The notes below the pieces were generated by a model. It was not told the origin of the DNA, did not search any database, and worked only from the letters and a program-made list of their open reading frames with translations. Source: an uncultured Fidelibacterota bacterium (lineage in GTDB: Bacteria > Fidelibacterota > Marinisomatia > Marinisomatales > UBA1611). From it: a DNA stretch of 11,967 nucleotides. Positions 1-7,396 of the stretch are shown here, in pieces. A program made the translations under genes and the position numbers. The stretch lies in the NCBI GenBank assembly GCA_937893835.1, contig CALCSS010000097.1, forward strand, positions 1 through 11,967, read 5' to 3'. Each line of letters begins with the position of its first letter. Position 1 is the stretch's first letter.

Positions 1-4
1 AACA

Positions 5-30
5 AAAAACCCCGCTTACACGAGGTTTTT
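5..30 (-). terminator. Hairpin terminator after tRNA-Ala
   Basis: A 10-bp inverted repeat (arms 5-14 and 21-30, one G-T wobble) encloses a 6-nt loop. Read on the minus strand the second arm runs into a T-tract, the form of a rho-independent terminator, 16 nt past the tRNA 3' end. The arms are A/T-tailed on both sides, so it could also stop plus-strand transcription entering from the right. Confidence 0.75.
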
Positions 31-45
31 AGACGATTTAGAGTG

Positions 46-118
<73 letters not shown>

Positions 119-132
119 AAAAAGGATTTTAA

Positions 133-1263
133 TTACTCTTTAGGACCATCTGGCTGGCCAGATTCAAATAATTTTCTGGATGCTAGATTCAATGGCGCCT
201 TCACTAATTTATCGACAGATGTCATTGCAAACATTGAACCTGTTGTGGGATGTATCGCAACCATATCATGGTATTCATATGAATCTGCTATGTCAATCAA
301 TTTTAGTTCGGCATTATTCATATGAGTGAAACCAAATTGGCCTTTATAATTGATCTTATACCACTCATCCTCATCCTGGACATGTTCAAAATGGTCTCCT
401 CTACTTGCAATACCAACAATAGAGCCATTCGGACGACTGCGAATATGAGCCTTGGACACCTTTACTGAAACATCATATTGTGGTTTTAATTGCTTAAGAC
501 CCTTGATCTTAACAGATTTAAAATTGGTCTTAAATGTTCTTGCCTCTTCACGAGGAACCGATATTTGATACTGTGTATTATGCAGGATGATCGGAAACGT
601 CTCATTCTCTGGATTATATCGACCAATGTCAGTTGGGGTAAATTCAATAGAAGAAGATGATTCAGCCATCATATTTTCTAGAATATTTTTTGATTTTTGT
701 TCCTTTTCTTTGGCAACTTGCAAGCGTTGAGCCTTTTTTATCTCCATTTTCTGAGAGGTCATTTGCACTATTTCCTTCATTAAACTGACCTGACCTGAAA
801 CACGCTTTTTGTATTCATCAGCTGTCTCAAACTCGTCATGGGGTAAGAACATGGATGGATTAGCATCCATTGCAAGCTCATATACTGTCTTGACTCTTAT
901 ATAATTTGAATATGACCTATCTGAAGATGTGTTATCATTTCTTATCGGATCTTTAACCACTTGACTATTTGAAGGAACCTTAGAATATGTATTATTATCT
1001 TGTGCCATATCCTTCTTTGTATACGCCTTTACAGTTTGAATATAATTGGTGCCTTCAGTTTTAATAGGAGTCTTAATATTGAGTACATATTCTGAATCTT
1101 TATTCTTTTCAAGCGACTTTTTATTATCAACCTTTGCATTAGCTGCTATTTTCTTCTTAGATACTGCATGCGCTGGGACCTGAGGTTTCACTGCACCACA
1201 ACTTTCGAGAATCACCATCATTGTGACCCCTAGTATTAATTTGATCAAATTATTATTTATCAT
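133..1263 (-). CDS. SH3-domain lipoprotein of unknown function
   Basis: A 376-aa predicted lipoprotein. Residues 1-22 are a hydrophobic signal ending in a lipobox (Leu19-Glu-Ser-Cys22), so Cys22 should be lipidated. Residues 23-125 are low-complexity, Lys/Asn/Ser-rich and probably a flexible linker. Residues 135-260 hold a conserved-looking segment: a DEFETADEYKKRV motif (143-155), a charged helix rich in Lys/Glu/Gln (160-200), then a beta-type stretch with SVPREEARTFKTNF (235-248). Similar segments occur, from memory, in uncharacterised FCB-group proteins. Residues about 265-320 match a bacterial SH3 (SH3b) domain with the pattern I-R-S-R-P...G...G-D...W-Y-K-I-N-Y...G-F, usually a peptidoglycan or protein-binding module. 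The start ATG lies 15 nt after the stop of the FGE-like gene, indicating one transcript. The function is not known; binding to the cell wall or to the upstream gene product is an inference. Confidence 0.85.
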   Translation of the reverse strand: MINNNLIKLILGVTMMVILESCGAVKPQVPAHAVSKKKIAANAKVDNKKSLEKNKDSEYVLNIKTPIKTEGTNYIQTVKAYTKKDMAQDNNTYSKVPSNSQVVKDPIRNDNTSSDRSYSNYIRVKTVYELAMDANPSMFLPHDEFETADEYKKRVSGQVSLMKEIVQMTSQKMEIKKAQRLQVAKEKEQKSKNILENMMAESSSSIEFTPTDIGRYNPENETFPIILHNTQYQISVPREEARTFKTNFKSVKIKGLKQLKPQYDVSVKVSKAHIRSRPNGSIVGIASRGDHFEHVQDEDEWYKINYKGQFGFTHMNNAELKLIDIADSYEYHDMVAIHPTTGSMFAMTSVDKLVKAPLNLASRKLFESGQPDGPKE

Positions 1264-1278
1264 TATTGGATTCCAGGT

Positions 1279-2241
1279 TTAAAGATCTTTGACACAACGA
1301 AAACCAAAGTTGGTGTCCCGATAGTCTGGTTTGAGTTTATAGCGTCTAGAAACATTACAGAAAACATCATTACTAAACCACGAACCACCTCTGACAACTT
1401 TCTCAGTGCCATATTCAGGTCCTTGAGGGTTATTAACATCAGCAATCTGGAAATAATCATTATGGTACCAATCTGCACACCACTCCCATACATTGCCGGA
1501 CATATCATAGAGGCCTATTGCGTTAGGCTTCTTCTTTCCCACAGGCTGTTTACTTTCTGTGTTGGCAAGATACCAAGCCACATCATCTATCTTATTAGAT
1601 CCTGAATAAGATTGACCAATCTTAGCTTCTGCTCCACCTTTTGCAGCATACTCCCACTCCGCTTCCGTTGGAAGTCTCTTACCGACCTTTCGTGCATATG
1701 CAACTGCATCAAACCATGATACATTTTCAACAGGACATTCCATGCAACCAGTATAGTCAGAGGCATATTTACCCATTACATGACGATATTGTCTTTGGGT
1801 AACCTCTGTCTCATCCATCAAGAAACTTCCTAATGCTATCGAATGTTCGGTCTTCTCCTTCTTCTTATCATCAATTCCCATACGTGTAAATTGACCACCA
1901 TCGACATATACCATGCCTTCCGGAACTGTGACCAGTCGAAAATTGATTATCTTACCGATGATAAAATCCTTGTCTATTAGCAGCCAATTGATCTCATTAT
2001 TCTTGCCTGGCAATACATTGGCACCAATGTCTCCCTCAGCATTGTTTATTACTGAATATGACTTGCCATTATCTAGAGAATAGGTCAGAGATACCTGGTC
2101 ACCTCTATATAACTTTCCTGCCATATCATATTGAACAGTGATGGATAGCCCATCCTGTTTCGCTCTTACATTCTTATACGTCTGTCCTGCAATGGAGGTC
2201 AACGTCAAGGATGTCGCTAGTAGTACATATTTTATTTTCAT
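1279..2241 (-). CDS. Exported FGE/sulfatase-modifying-factor-fold protein, probably not an active FGE
   Basis: A 320-aa protein with a Sec-type signal peptide (residues 1 to about 20, ending A-G-Q). It has an N-terminal beta-type domain (about 25-105; Ser-Leu-Asp-Asn-Gly and Gly-Asp-Ile-Gly motifs) and a formylglycine-generating-enzyme (SUMF1) domain (about 108-318). Hallmarks of the latter are MVYVDGGQF (110-118), DETEVTQRQY (143-152), CPVENVSWFDA (169-179), RLPTEAEWEYAA (189-200), GLYDMSGNVWEW (243-254), VVRGGSW (282-288) and GFRC (313-316). True FGEs oxidise sulfatase Cys/Ser using two cysteines five residues apart in the GGS(Y/F)-x-C-x4-C region. Here the first position is Ser290 and only Cys295 remains, so formylglycine synthesis is unlikely. 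Such proteins often serve as binding or structural envelope proteins (GldJ/GldK-like). No clear Shine-Dalgarno precedes the ATG. The gene is first in a unit with the SH3 lipoprotein. Confidence 0.88.
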   Translation of the reverse strand: MKIKYVLLATSLTLTSIAGQTYKNVRAKQDGLSITVQYDMAGKLYRGDQVSLTYSLDNGKSYSVINNAEGDIGANVLPGKNNEINWLLIDKDFIIGKIINFRLVTVPEGMVYVDGGQFTRMGIDDKKKEKTEHSIALGSFLMDETEVTQRQYRHVMGKYASDYTGCMECPVENVSWFDAVAYARKVGKRLPTEAEWEYAAKGGAEAKIGQSYSGSNKIDDVAWYLANTESKQPVGKKKPNAIGLYDMSGNVWEWCADWYHNDYFQIADVNNPQGPEYGTEKVVRGGSWFSNDVFCNVSRRYKLKPDYRDTNFGFRCVKDL

Positions 2242-2344
2242 AATATTTGAATTTGATTGAATTTTATTAAAAGTGCAAATAGTATTAAGAACATAAGTTA
2301 AGGATTAAGAAGAAGGACACCAAATATTATAAGCCATAATTAAC

Positions 2345-2373
2345 AAACCTTATACTTCTATATATCTAGGTTT
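2345..2373 (-). terminator. Possible weak terminator of the S9 peptidase unit
   Basis: A 6-bp perfect inverted repeat, AAACCT (2345-2350) and AGGTTT (2368-2373), overlaps the stop codon of the peptidase gene, with a 17-nt A/T loop that could pair partly (TATA/TATA). On the minus strand the sequence after it is GTTAATTAT, only modestly T-rich. It is a weak candidate, given mainly because this 130-bp gap (2242-2371) separates two same-strand units. Confidence 0.25.
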
Positions 2374-4525
2374 ATAGATTTTCCTTAAAATACTCCATCA
2401 TCTTTTTGTACAAGTGATCTCTTGCCCCGCCACCATAGATCCCATGATTACGCCCTGGATACTGATACCATTCAACATCCTTGCCAGACCTAAGCGCTGA
2501 TTGGACAAACTGTGTAGTGTGCTGCGCGTGTACATTGTCATCCTCCGTGCCATGCATCAGAAGTATGCTTCCTTCCATCCTATGGACCCAGGACAAAACA
2601 CTTGTAGAATCGTATCCAGCCTTATTGGTCTGTGGCATACCCATGGACCTTTCAGTATAGGCTGTATCATATAGTCTAAAATCGGTACAAGGCGCTATGG
2701 CTACACCAGCCTTGAAGTATTTTGCATTTCTTGTTAGCATCAGACATGTGAAATATCCACCACCACTCCAGCCCCAAGCTCCAATTCGTTTTGGATCGGC
2801 ATACCCTTCGTCAATGAGAAAATTAATTCCTGCAACATTATCCAATGCCAAATATTTGGACATGTCACCATAGCTTAGATTCTTAAAAGTCTCTCCTCTA
2901 CCGCTCATCCCCCTAGAATCCATTGAAAAGACGACATATCCTTGCTGTGCTAGATACTGATCCCAAATAGAGCCCCATCTATTCCATACGATCTGTGTAC
3001 CTGGCATACCATATCCATGAATGATCACAGGATATTTTTTATCAGGGTCATGATCAGGTGGCAATATCAATGTGCCATCTAATATCGTCGAACCATCGGC
3101 TGATGGGAAATGAACTATCTTGGGGTTTGACCATTCGTATTCATTGAATTGATCCAATGCTGTTTCGCCCAATACCCTGATGATGTTTCCAGTCTTCAAT
3201 TCCTTTAATAATATTCTTCTTGGAACATCTAAACTGGAATAAGTATCTATAAAATATCTTTCTGTGCCTGTAACTCTAACTGAATGACTGCCACTCTCTG
3301 GTGTGAGTAGGGCTAGCTCTGTTCCATCAAACCGAATGGAGTATAACCTCTTTTCAAAGATGGATTCCTTATTGGCCATGAAATAGATCAACTTCAATTC
3401 TTCATCAATATGCACGATATTCGATACCTCCCAAGACCCTTCTGTAATAGGCCAATATCGTGACCCAGAATGCTTGGACATCCAAATATGCTTGTATCCT
3501 GATCTCTCAGATATCCAAATGATCTTTCCATCACTTAGATACCTGATCTGGCCATGATTCTCTAGCCAACCAGCCTCATCATCCTCAGATAGCACTTTCA
3601 ATGATCTACCTGTTATCCGATCTGATACAAAGAGATCCCAATTCTTCTGATTCCGCCTCATCTTAATGAATGACAATTTTTGATCATTGACCCATTCCAT
3701 CCATGGAAGATAATCATCATCTACCAATGCATTATCTATCCATTTACGACCTGCACCCTTGATTCGTATGACACCAATCCTAAGGGTTGGATTTCTCTCA
3801 CCAGCCTTTGGATATCGTATTTTCCTTGTTGAAGGATATTGGCCAAGGTCATTGATCATTGAGAACTCAGGAACCATAGACTCATCCTCCTCCCAATACG
3901 CGATCGATTCACTATTTGGGGACCAACGATATCCATCATACCCTGTCAATTCTTCTTCATAAAGCCATCCAAAATGACCATTTGAGATTGTCTCTGAACC
4001 CGTTGTCGTAAGTTGACGTTGTCGACCTCGAGGTATGTCGTAGACGTATAGATTATTATCTTTCCTAATGTACGCGATCAATTCACCATTCGGCGAGAAT
4101 TTTACATTCCTTAGGTCCTTATTTTGATCTGTAAGTGGATTCAATCTCTTCTTTAGGACATCATAAACAAAATAGGTGGAAAAATGAGAGTACCTCCATA
4201 TTTTTTTTGAGTCAGTTCGAATAAGGACCTTGTCTCCCTTCTTTGAAAACTCTAGGTCACTGACATATAGATCATCACCTTTATTATTCAATGCCATACT
4301 GTCTAAGAACAATATGGTATCACTGGAAAGGAGATCAACCTTGTACCATTTTCTCCAATTATCTCCACTACCTCTAATGAGGATCGCATCTTCATTTGGA
4401 AATGGTATCGTCCACCCCATGCTTGCAGATTTGAAAGGTGAATTATGCATGGCCTCCTCATAGGTTAGCCAAACCGCATGAACCGACTGCATGGCAAATA
4501 TCAGATAGATAATAAGACGAATCAA
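2372..4525 (-). CDS. Secreted S9B dipeptidyl-peptidase IV-family serine peptidase
   Basis: A 717-aa protein with an N-terminal signal peptide (about residues 1-17, ending V-H-A). Residues about 40-460 form the DPP-IV-type beta-propeller, with repeats such as W-S-P-N-S-E-S-I-A-Y. The GWLYEEEL motif (186-193) supplies the paired glutamates (191/192) that bind the substrate N-terminus in true dipeptidyl peptidases. Residues about 485-717 are the alpha/beta-hydrolase domain. The catalytic triad is Ser587 in GWSGGGY, Asp662 in HGTEDDNVH and His694 in GRNHGIYGG. The expected role is removing N-terminal dipeptides, often X-Pro, from peptides in the periplasm or outside the cell. The start is TTG at 4525, overlapping the glycosylase stop by four bases (TTGA), with a good ribosome site GAGGAA five bases upstream. 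Length and motifs are complete, with no sign of damage. Confidence 0.93.
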   Translation of the reverse strand: MIRLIIYLIFAMQSVHAVWLTYEEAMHNSPFKSASMGWTIPFPNEDAILIRGSGDNWRKWYKVDLLSSDTILFLDSMALNNKGDDLYVSDLEFSKKGDKVLIRTDSKKIWRYSHFSTYFVYDVLKKRLNPLTDQNKDLRNVKFSPNGELIAYIRKDNNLYVYDIPRGRQRQLTTTGSETISNGHFGWLYEEELTGYDGYRWSPNSESIAYWEEDESMVPEFSMINDLGQYPSTRKIRYPKAGERNPTLRIGVIRIKGAGRKWIDNALVDDDYLPWMEWVNDQKLSFIKMRRNQKNWDLFVSDRITGRSLKVLSEDDEAGWLENHGQIRYLSDGKIIWISERSGYKHIWMSKHSGSRYWPITEGSWEVSNIVHIDEELKLIYFMANKESIFEKRLYSIRFDGTELALLTPESGSHSVRVTGTERYFIDTYSSLDVPRRILLKELKTGNIIRVLGETALDQFNEYEWSNPKIVHFPSADGSTILDGTLILPPDHDPDKKYPVIIHGYGMPGTQIVWNRWGSIWDQYLAQQGYVVFSMDSRGMSGRGETFKNLSYGDMSKYLALDNVAGINFLIDEGYADPKRIGAWGWSGGGYFTCLMLTRNAKYFKAGVAIAPCTDFRLYDTAYTERSMGMPQTNKAGYDSTSVLSWVHRMEGSILLMHGTEDDNVHAQHTTQFVQSALRSGKDVEWYQYPGRNHGIYGGGARDHLYKKMMEYFKENL

Positions 4526-5196
4526 TTCACTTCCTCTTTTACAACTTCAAGAAAATCCACCATCATTTCAAAACTGAGTCTTCCAGTATTGACATTGCGT
4601 GGGCTTGGATGAAAAGAACCAAATAGAATGAGGCCATTTGGAAGCTCATAGCGAACCCCATGACCAAATTTATAATCCTTCATCTTGAGTGGATATGCCT
4701 CCCTCACGAATTTAAGACATGATTCAAATCCTATCTTTCCCAGACCCAGGACCACCTTCAGATCATGTAATATCTCAAATTCCCTTGTGAGAAATGGTTT
4801 ACATTCTTCCTTCTCTTGAGCCGTTGGTTTATCACCAGGGGGCACACATTTAACTGCTGCAGTAATGTACCCATCAATCTCTAGTCCGTCATCTCTGTGA
4901 TCTGAGTTGGGTTGATTTGCCATACCAACATGGTGGAGACATCTGAATAGAAATTCTGCAGACTTATCTCCTGTAAAAACTCTTCCAGTTCTATTCCCAC
5001 CATGTGCTGCTGGTGCTAATCCCAATATCATGATCCTTGCATTTGAATCGCCATAACCAGGAACAGCTTTCCCCCAGTAGTCCCAATCCATATATGACCT
5101 TCGCTTTTCCTTTGCGATCTTCTCTCTGAATGTAACAAGCCTATCACATTTTTTACATTTCAGTATATCTTTTTCAAGTTCCGTTAAATTAATCAT
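4522..5196 (-). CDS. udgB: Family 5 (UdgB-type) uracil-DNA glycosylase with Fe-S cluster
   Basis: A 224-aa enzyme that removes uracil, and in this family also deaminated purines such as hypoxanthine, from DNA to start base-excision repair in the cytoplasm. Motif A is GLAPAAHGGNRTG (59-71), with Ala where other UDG families have the catalytic Asp/Asn; this is the family-5 signature. The second motif is HPSPRNVNTGRL (196-207). Four cysteines, Cys14-x2-Cys17 and Cys117-x14-Cys132, fit the [4Fe-4S] ligands of families 4 and 5. I chose ATG at 5196 because it gives the usual start close to the first Cys pair and overlaps the stop of the 60-aa gene as ATGA. A second in-frame ATG at 5220 would add eight residues. 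The 3' end overlaps the peptidase start (TTGA). Confidence 0.93.
   Translation of the reverse strand: MINLTELEKDILKCKKCDRLVTFREKIAKEKRRSYMDWDYWGKAVPGYGDSNARIMILGLAPAAHGGNRTGRVFTGDKSAEFLFRCLHHVGMANQPNSDHRDDGLEIDGYITAAVKCVPPGDKPTAQEKEECKPFLTREFEILHDLKVVLGLGKIGFESCLKFVREAYPLKMKDYKFGHGVRYELPNGLILFGSFHPSPRNVNTGRLSFEMMVDFLEVVKEEVN
4530..4538 (-). promoter_or_regulatory. Shine-Dalgarno site for the TTG-started peptidase
   Basis: On the minus strand AAGAGGAAG ends just ahead of the TTGA overlap, with its GAGGAA core five bases from the TTG. It lies inside the end of the glycosylase gene. It is the main evidence that TTG at 4525, rather than a later ATG, starts the peptidase, since only this start retains the full signal peptide. 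Confidence 0.7.
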
Positions 5197-5375
5197 TCTG
5201 AAGCAAGTAATAATTTCCAAAATTTCTTTTTATCTGCAATATTTTGACGGGCTTTTGCAGCTTCATCCAATGTTAATATCTTATAAATATTGAAGTATGG
5301 AATTGTCTCATGTCCCATTATCAGAACATTGATTGTACCATCACCTATGACAAATGCTGATCGACATTCTTTCAT
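5193..5375 (-). CDS. Small orphan protein (60 aa) coupled to the uracil-DNA glycosylase
   Basis: An open frame of 60 codons from ATG at 5375 to a TGA that overlaps the glycosylase ATG (ATGA). I do not recognise the protein. It begins with a beta-like half (AFVIGDGTINVLIMG, residues 7-21) and continues through HETIPYFNIYKIL to an alpha-helical, basic C-terminal half (LDEAAKARQNIADKKKFWKLL, about 36-56). It has no signal peptide, transmembrane segment or cysteine pair (one Cys, residue 4). An in-frame TAA lies 12 nt upstream of the ATG, so the frame is closed and not the tail of a longer gene. No clear Shine-Dalgarno site precedes it. The case for a real gene rests on position: it is the first frame after the divergent promoter region and abuts the next gene with a coupling overlap. 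It could instead be leader sequence without a stable product. Confidence 0.55.
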   Translation of the reverse strand: MKECRSAFVIGDGTINVLIMGHETIPYFNIYKILTLDEAAKARQNIADKKKFWKLLLASE

Positions 5376-5408
5376 AATTAGGTATGGAAGTTATATCAGT
5401 CTTGCTCA

Positions 5409-5439
5409 TTGTTTCATCAAATACCCAAGTATAAATTTG
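5409..5439 (+). promoter_or_regulatory. Candidate Bacteroidota-type promoter for ppiD
   Basis: TTG at 5409-5411 and TAAATTTG at 5432-5439 are separated by 20 bp. This matches the TTG-N17-23-TAnnTTTG promoter used by the Bacteroidota primary sigma factor. Transcription would begin near 5446, leaving a leader of about 55 nt before the ppiD ATG. It lies in the 126-bp divergent gap (5376-5501). I found no equally good match facing the other way. Confidence 0.45.
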
Positions 5440-5487
5440 CCAGCAAAATTTTTAAATAATCTTTGATCATGAAATTCAATTAAAATT

Positions 5488-5495
5488 AGGAAGGA
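5488..5495 (+). promoter_or_regulatory. Strong Shine-Dalgarno site for ppiD
   Basis: AGGAAGGA lies six bases before the ATG at 5502. It is the clearest purine-rich ribosome site in the window and fixes the ppiD start. Several neighbours (the FGE-like gene, mccB, the DMT permease) show no comparable site. Confidence 0.75.
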
Positions 5496-5501
5496 TTTTT
5501 T

Positions 5502-7334
5502 ATGGCATTAATGACATCAATGCGCGAAAAGATGCATATTGTACTGTGGGCACTCCTTGCACTTTTCCTTTTAAGCATGACCGTTGGTGGTCTGGTTGGC
5601 GGTGCAAATATCATCGACCAATTGTTTGGCAATGTGGACCCTCAGACCACTATTGCTCGGATTAATGGTCAGGATATTACCCCTGACCGTTTTAATAATA
5701 TTGTAAACCAGCAACTACAAAATGCTCGTTCAGGTGGACAACCAATAAATGACTTCCAATTACAACGAGCCCGCAATAGTGCCTGGGACAATCTTCTCCA
5801 GGACATCCTTGTATCTCAAGAGGTCGAAAGATTAGGCATAACCGCGTCAGATGATGAGGTCATCTATCACTTGGAGAACAATCCTCCCCCATTCCTGACT
5901 CAAAATCCAAATTTTCAAACCAATGGGATCTTTGATAAGAATAAATACTTACAAGCATTGGCAAATCCTCAAGGTAATGAATGGACGCCAATCGAGTCAT
6001 TCATGAAAGAAACATACATACCTAATTATAAACTTCAGAAAATGATAGATGAAAGTATAATCATTACACCAGATGACCTTAGGAATGAGTTCATCAAACG
6101 CAATATCAAATTCACAGTAACTGGGGCACATATTACAGAGGCAACTGTATCGAAAGAAGAATCGAAAGCCACGATCGATGAATTGCGTGCTGAATACGCC
6201 AATACCAAATCTGATTATTCCCATGATGGACTATGCTCCATATCCTTTGTATCATGGAAAAAGGAGCCTTCCAAATTTGATTCTAGCTCAGCTAACACCC
6301 TTGCCACAGAATTATACAAAAGGGCAAGGTCAGGTGAAAATTTTGAAAAATTAGCCAATGAATATTCAATGGACCCCAGCAACCAAAATACCAAAGGCGG
6401 AGATCTAGGATGGTTCAAGGAGGGCAGGATGGTCAAACCATTTGATCAAGCCGCTTTCAATGCAAAGAAGAATGAAATAGTTGGACCTATCAAATCAGAC
6501 TTTGGATATCACGTGATTCACGTTCGTGATAATAGAATTGGTGATGATGGAAACAAGGAATTACTAGCCTCACATATCTTGATTCAAACTGAGATGTCTC
6601 CAACAACACTATCCAATATAAAAAAGGCTGCGACCCTCTTCAGTTATGATGCACAGGATCTTGGTTTTAAAAAAGCAGTTCAAGAGCACGACCTAGATAT
6701 AAGTATTTACAATAGATTTGACAATACAGGCTATGCTGTTACTGGCTTGGGTGGTCTAAGGTCTGCCATTCGATTTGCATTCAATGGTAAAACAGGTGAA
6801 GTGTCTGATATTCTAGAAAATGAAGAATATTACGCCATATGCAGAATCGATTCCGTCACTCCTCCAGGTGTCAAGACATTTGAAGAGGTCAGATCCCAAA
6901 TCACTAGGAAGATCGATAAGGAAAAGGCAACCAATGCTACTTTGGAAGAGGCAAATAACCTTTTGATCAAACTTTCCAGTAAAGGGATTGCCTTGAAAGA
7001 ATTAATTGAAGGCGAAGAAGACCTAGATGGATTTAAAAATGAATCAAAAACTCTATTGCAAGGATTTACATCCATTGGAAGAAGTCATTTTTTAAATGGC
7101 GCTTTATTAGCTGCTGAACCTGGTGATATACTAGGCCCTCTGGAGACCAATCGCGGACAAGCGATAGTCCAATTGATCGAGATTGAAGAATTCGACTCAA
7201 CAAAGTTTGAGACTCAGAGATTACAATTACGAGATCTGATCTTCTCCAGAAAACAAGGAGAACTATTTCAAGCATGGATAGAAGGCCTGAAAGAGGATGC
7301 TGACGTAATTGATAATAGAAAATATTATTTCTAA
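5502..7334 (+). CDS. ppiD: PpiD-like membrane-anchored periplasmic foldase (parvulin family)
   Basis: A 610-aa protein with the PpiD plan. It has a short cytoplasmic N-terminus with Met-Arg-Glu-Lys, one transmembrane anchor (about 13-34), and a SurA-N/PpiD chaperone segment (about 50-200; ARINGQDITPDRF at 52-64). A PpiC-type parvulin domain follows (about 243-343) with FEKLANEYSMDPS (281-293), GGDLGW (299-304) and FGYHVIHV (334-341). A second, diverged parvulin-like stretch follows (about 355-455; SHILIQTE, GLGG, GEVSDI), and the C-terminus is helical (about 460-610). The family helps newly exported proteins, especially outer-membrane proteins, to fold at the Sec exit; whether the parvulin domain is active cannot be judged here. 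Length is near that of E. coli PpiD (about 620). It is transcribed divergently from the glycosylase unit, with a good ribosome site and a candidate promoter. Confidence 0.88.
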   Translation: MALMTSMREKMHIVLWALLALFLLSMTVGGLVGGANIIDQLFGNVDPQTTIARINGQDITPDRFNNIVNQQLQNARSGGQPINDFQLQRARNSAWDNLLQDILVSQEVERLGITASDDEVIYHLENNPPPFLTQNPNFQTNGIFDKNKYLQALANPQGNEWTPIESFMKETYIPNYKLQKMIDESIIITPDDLRNEFIKRNIKFTVTGAHITEATVSKEESKATIDELRAEYANTKSDYSHDGLCSISFVSWKKEPSKFDSSSANTLATELYKRARSGENFEKLANEYSMDPSNQNTKGGDLGWFKEGRMVKPFDQAAFNAKKNEIVGPIKSDFGYHVIHVRDNRIGDDGNKELLASHILIQTEMSPTTLSNIKKAATLFSYDAQDLGFKKAVQEHDLDISIYNRFDNTGYAVTGLGGLRSAIRFAFNGKTGEVSDILENEEYYAICRIDSVTPPGVKTFEEVRSQITRKIDKEKATNATLEEANNLLIKLSSKGIALKELIEGEEDLDGFKNESKTLLQGFTSIGRSHFLNGALLAAEPGDILGPLETNRGQAIVQLIEIEEFDSTKFETQRLQLRDLIFSRKQGELFQAWIEGLKEDADVIDNRKYYF

Positions 7335-7396
7335 ACACTCCATTGTAAATGGCTAGAAATTTGGATATTATGAAAAAATTATCGAGCTTATAAACA

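Noticed and set aside
2255..2300. Possible promoter TACTATTTG on the minus strand upstream of the FGE-like gene
   Set aside because: The element has three bases between TA and TTTG instead of two, and no TTG lies at the right distance, so it is not a good enough match to list.
5196..5220. Upstream ATG at 5220 as the glycosylase start
   Set aside because: It would add eight residues (MEIITCFR) not expected in the family and remove the ATGA junction; the ATG at 5196 fits better, though the longer form cannot be excluded.
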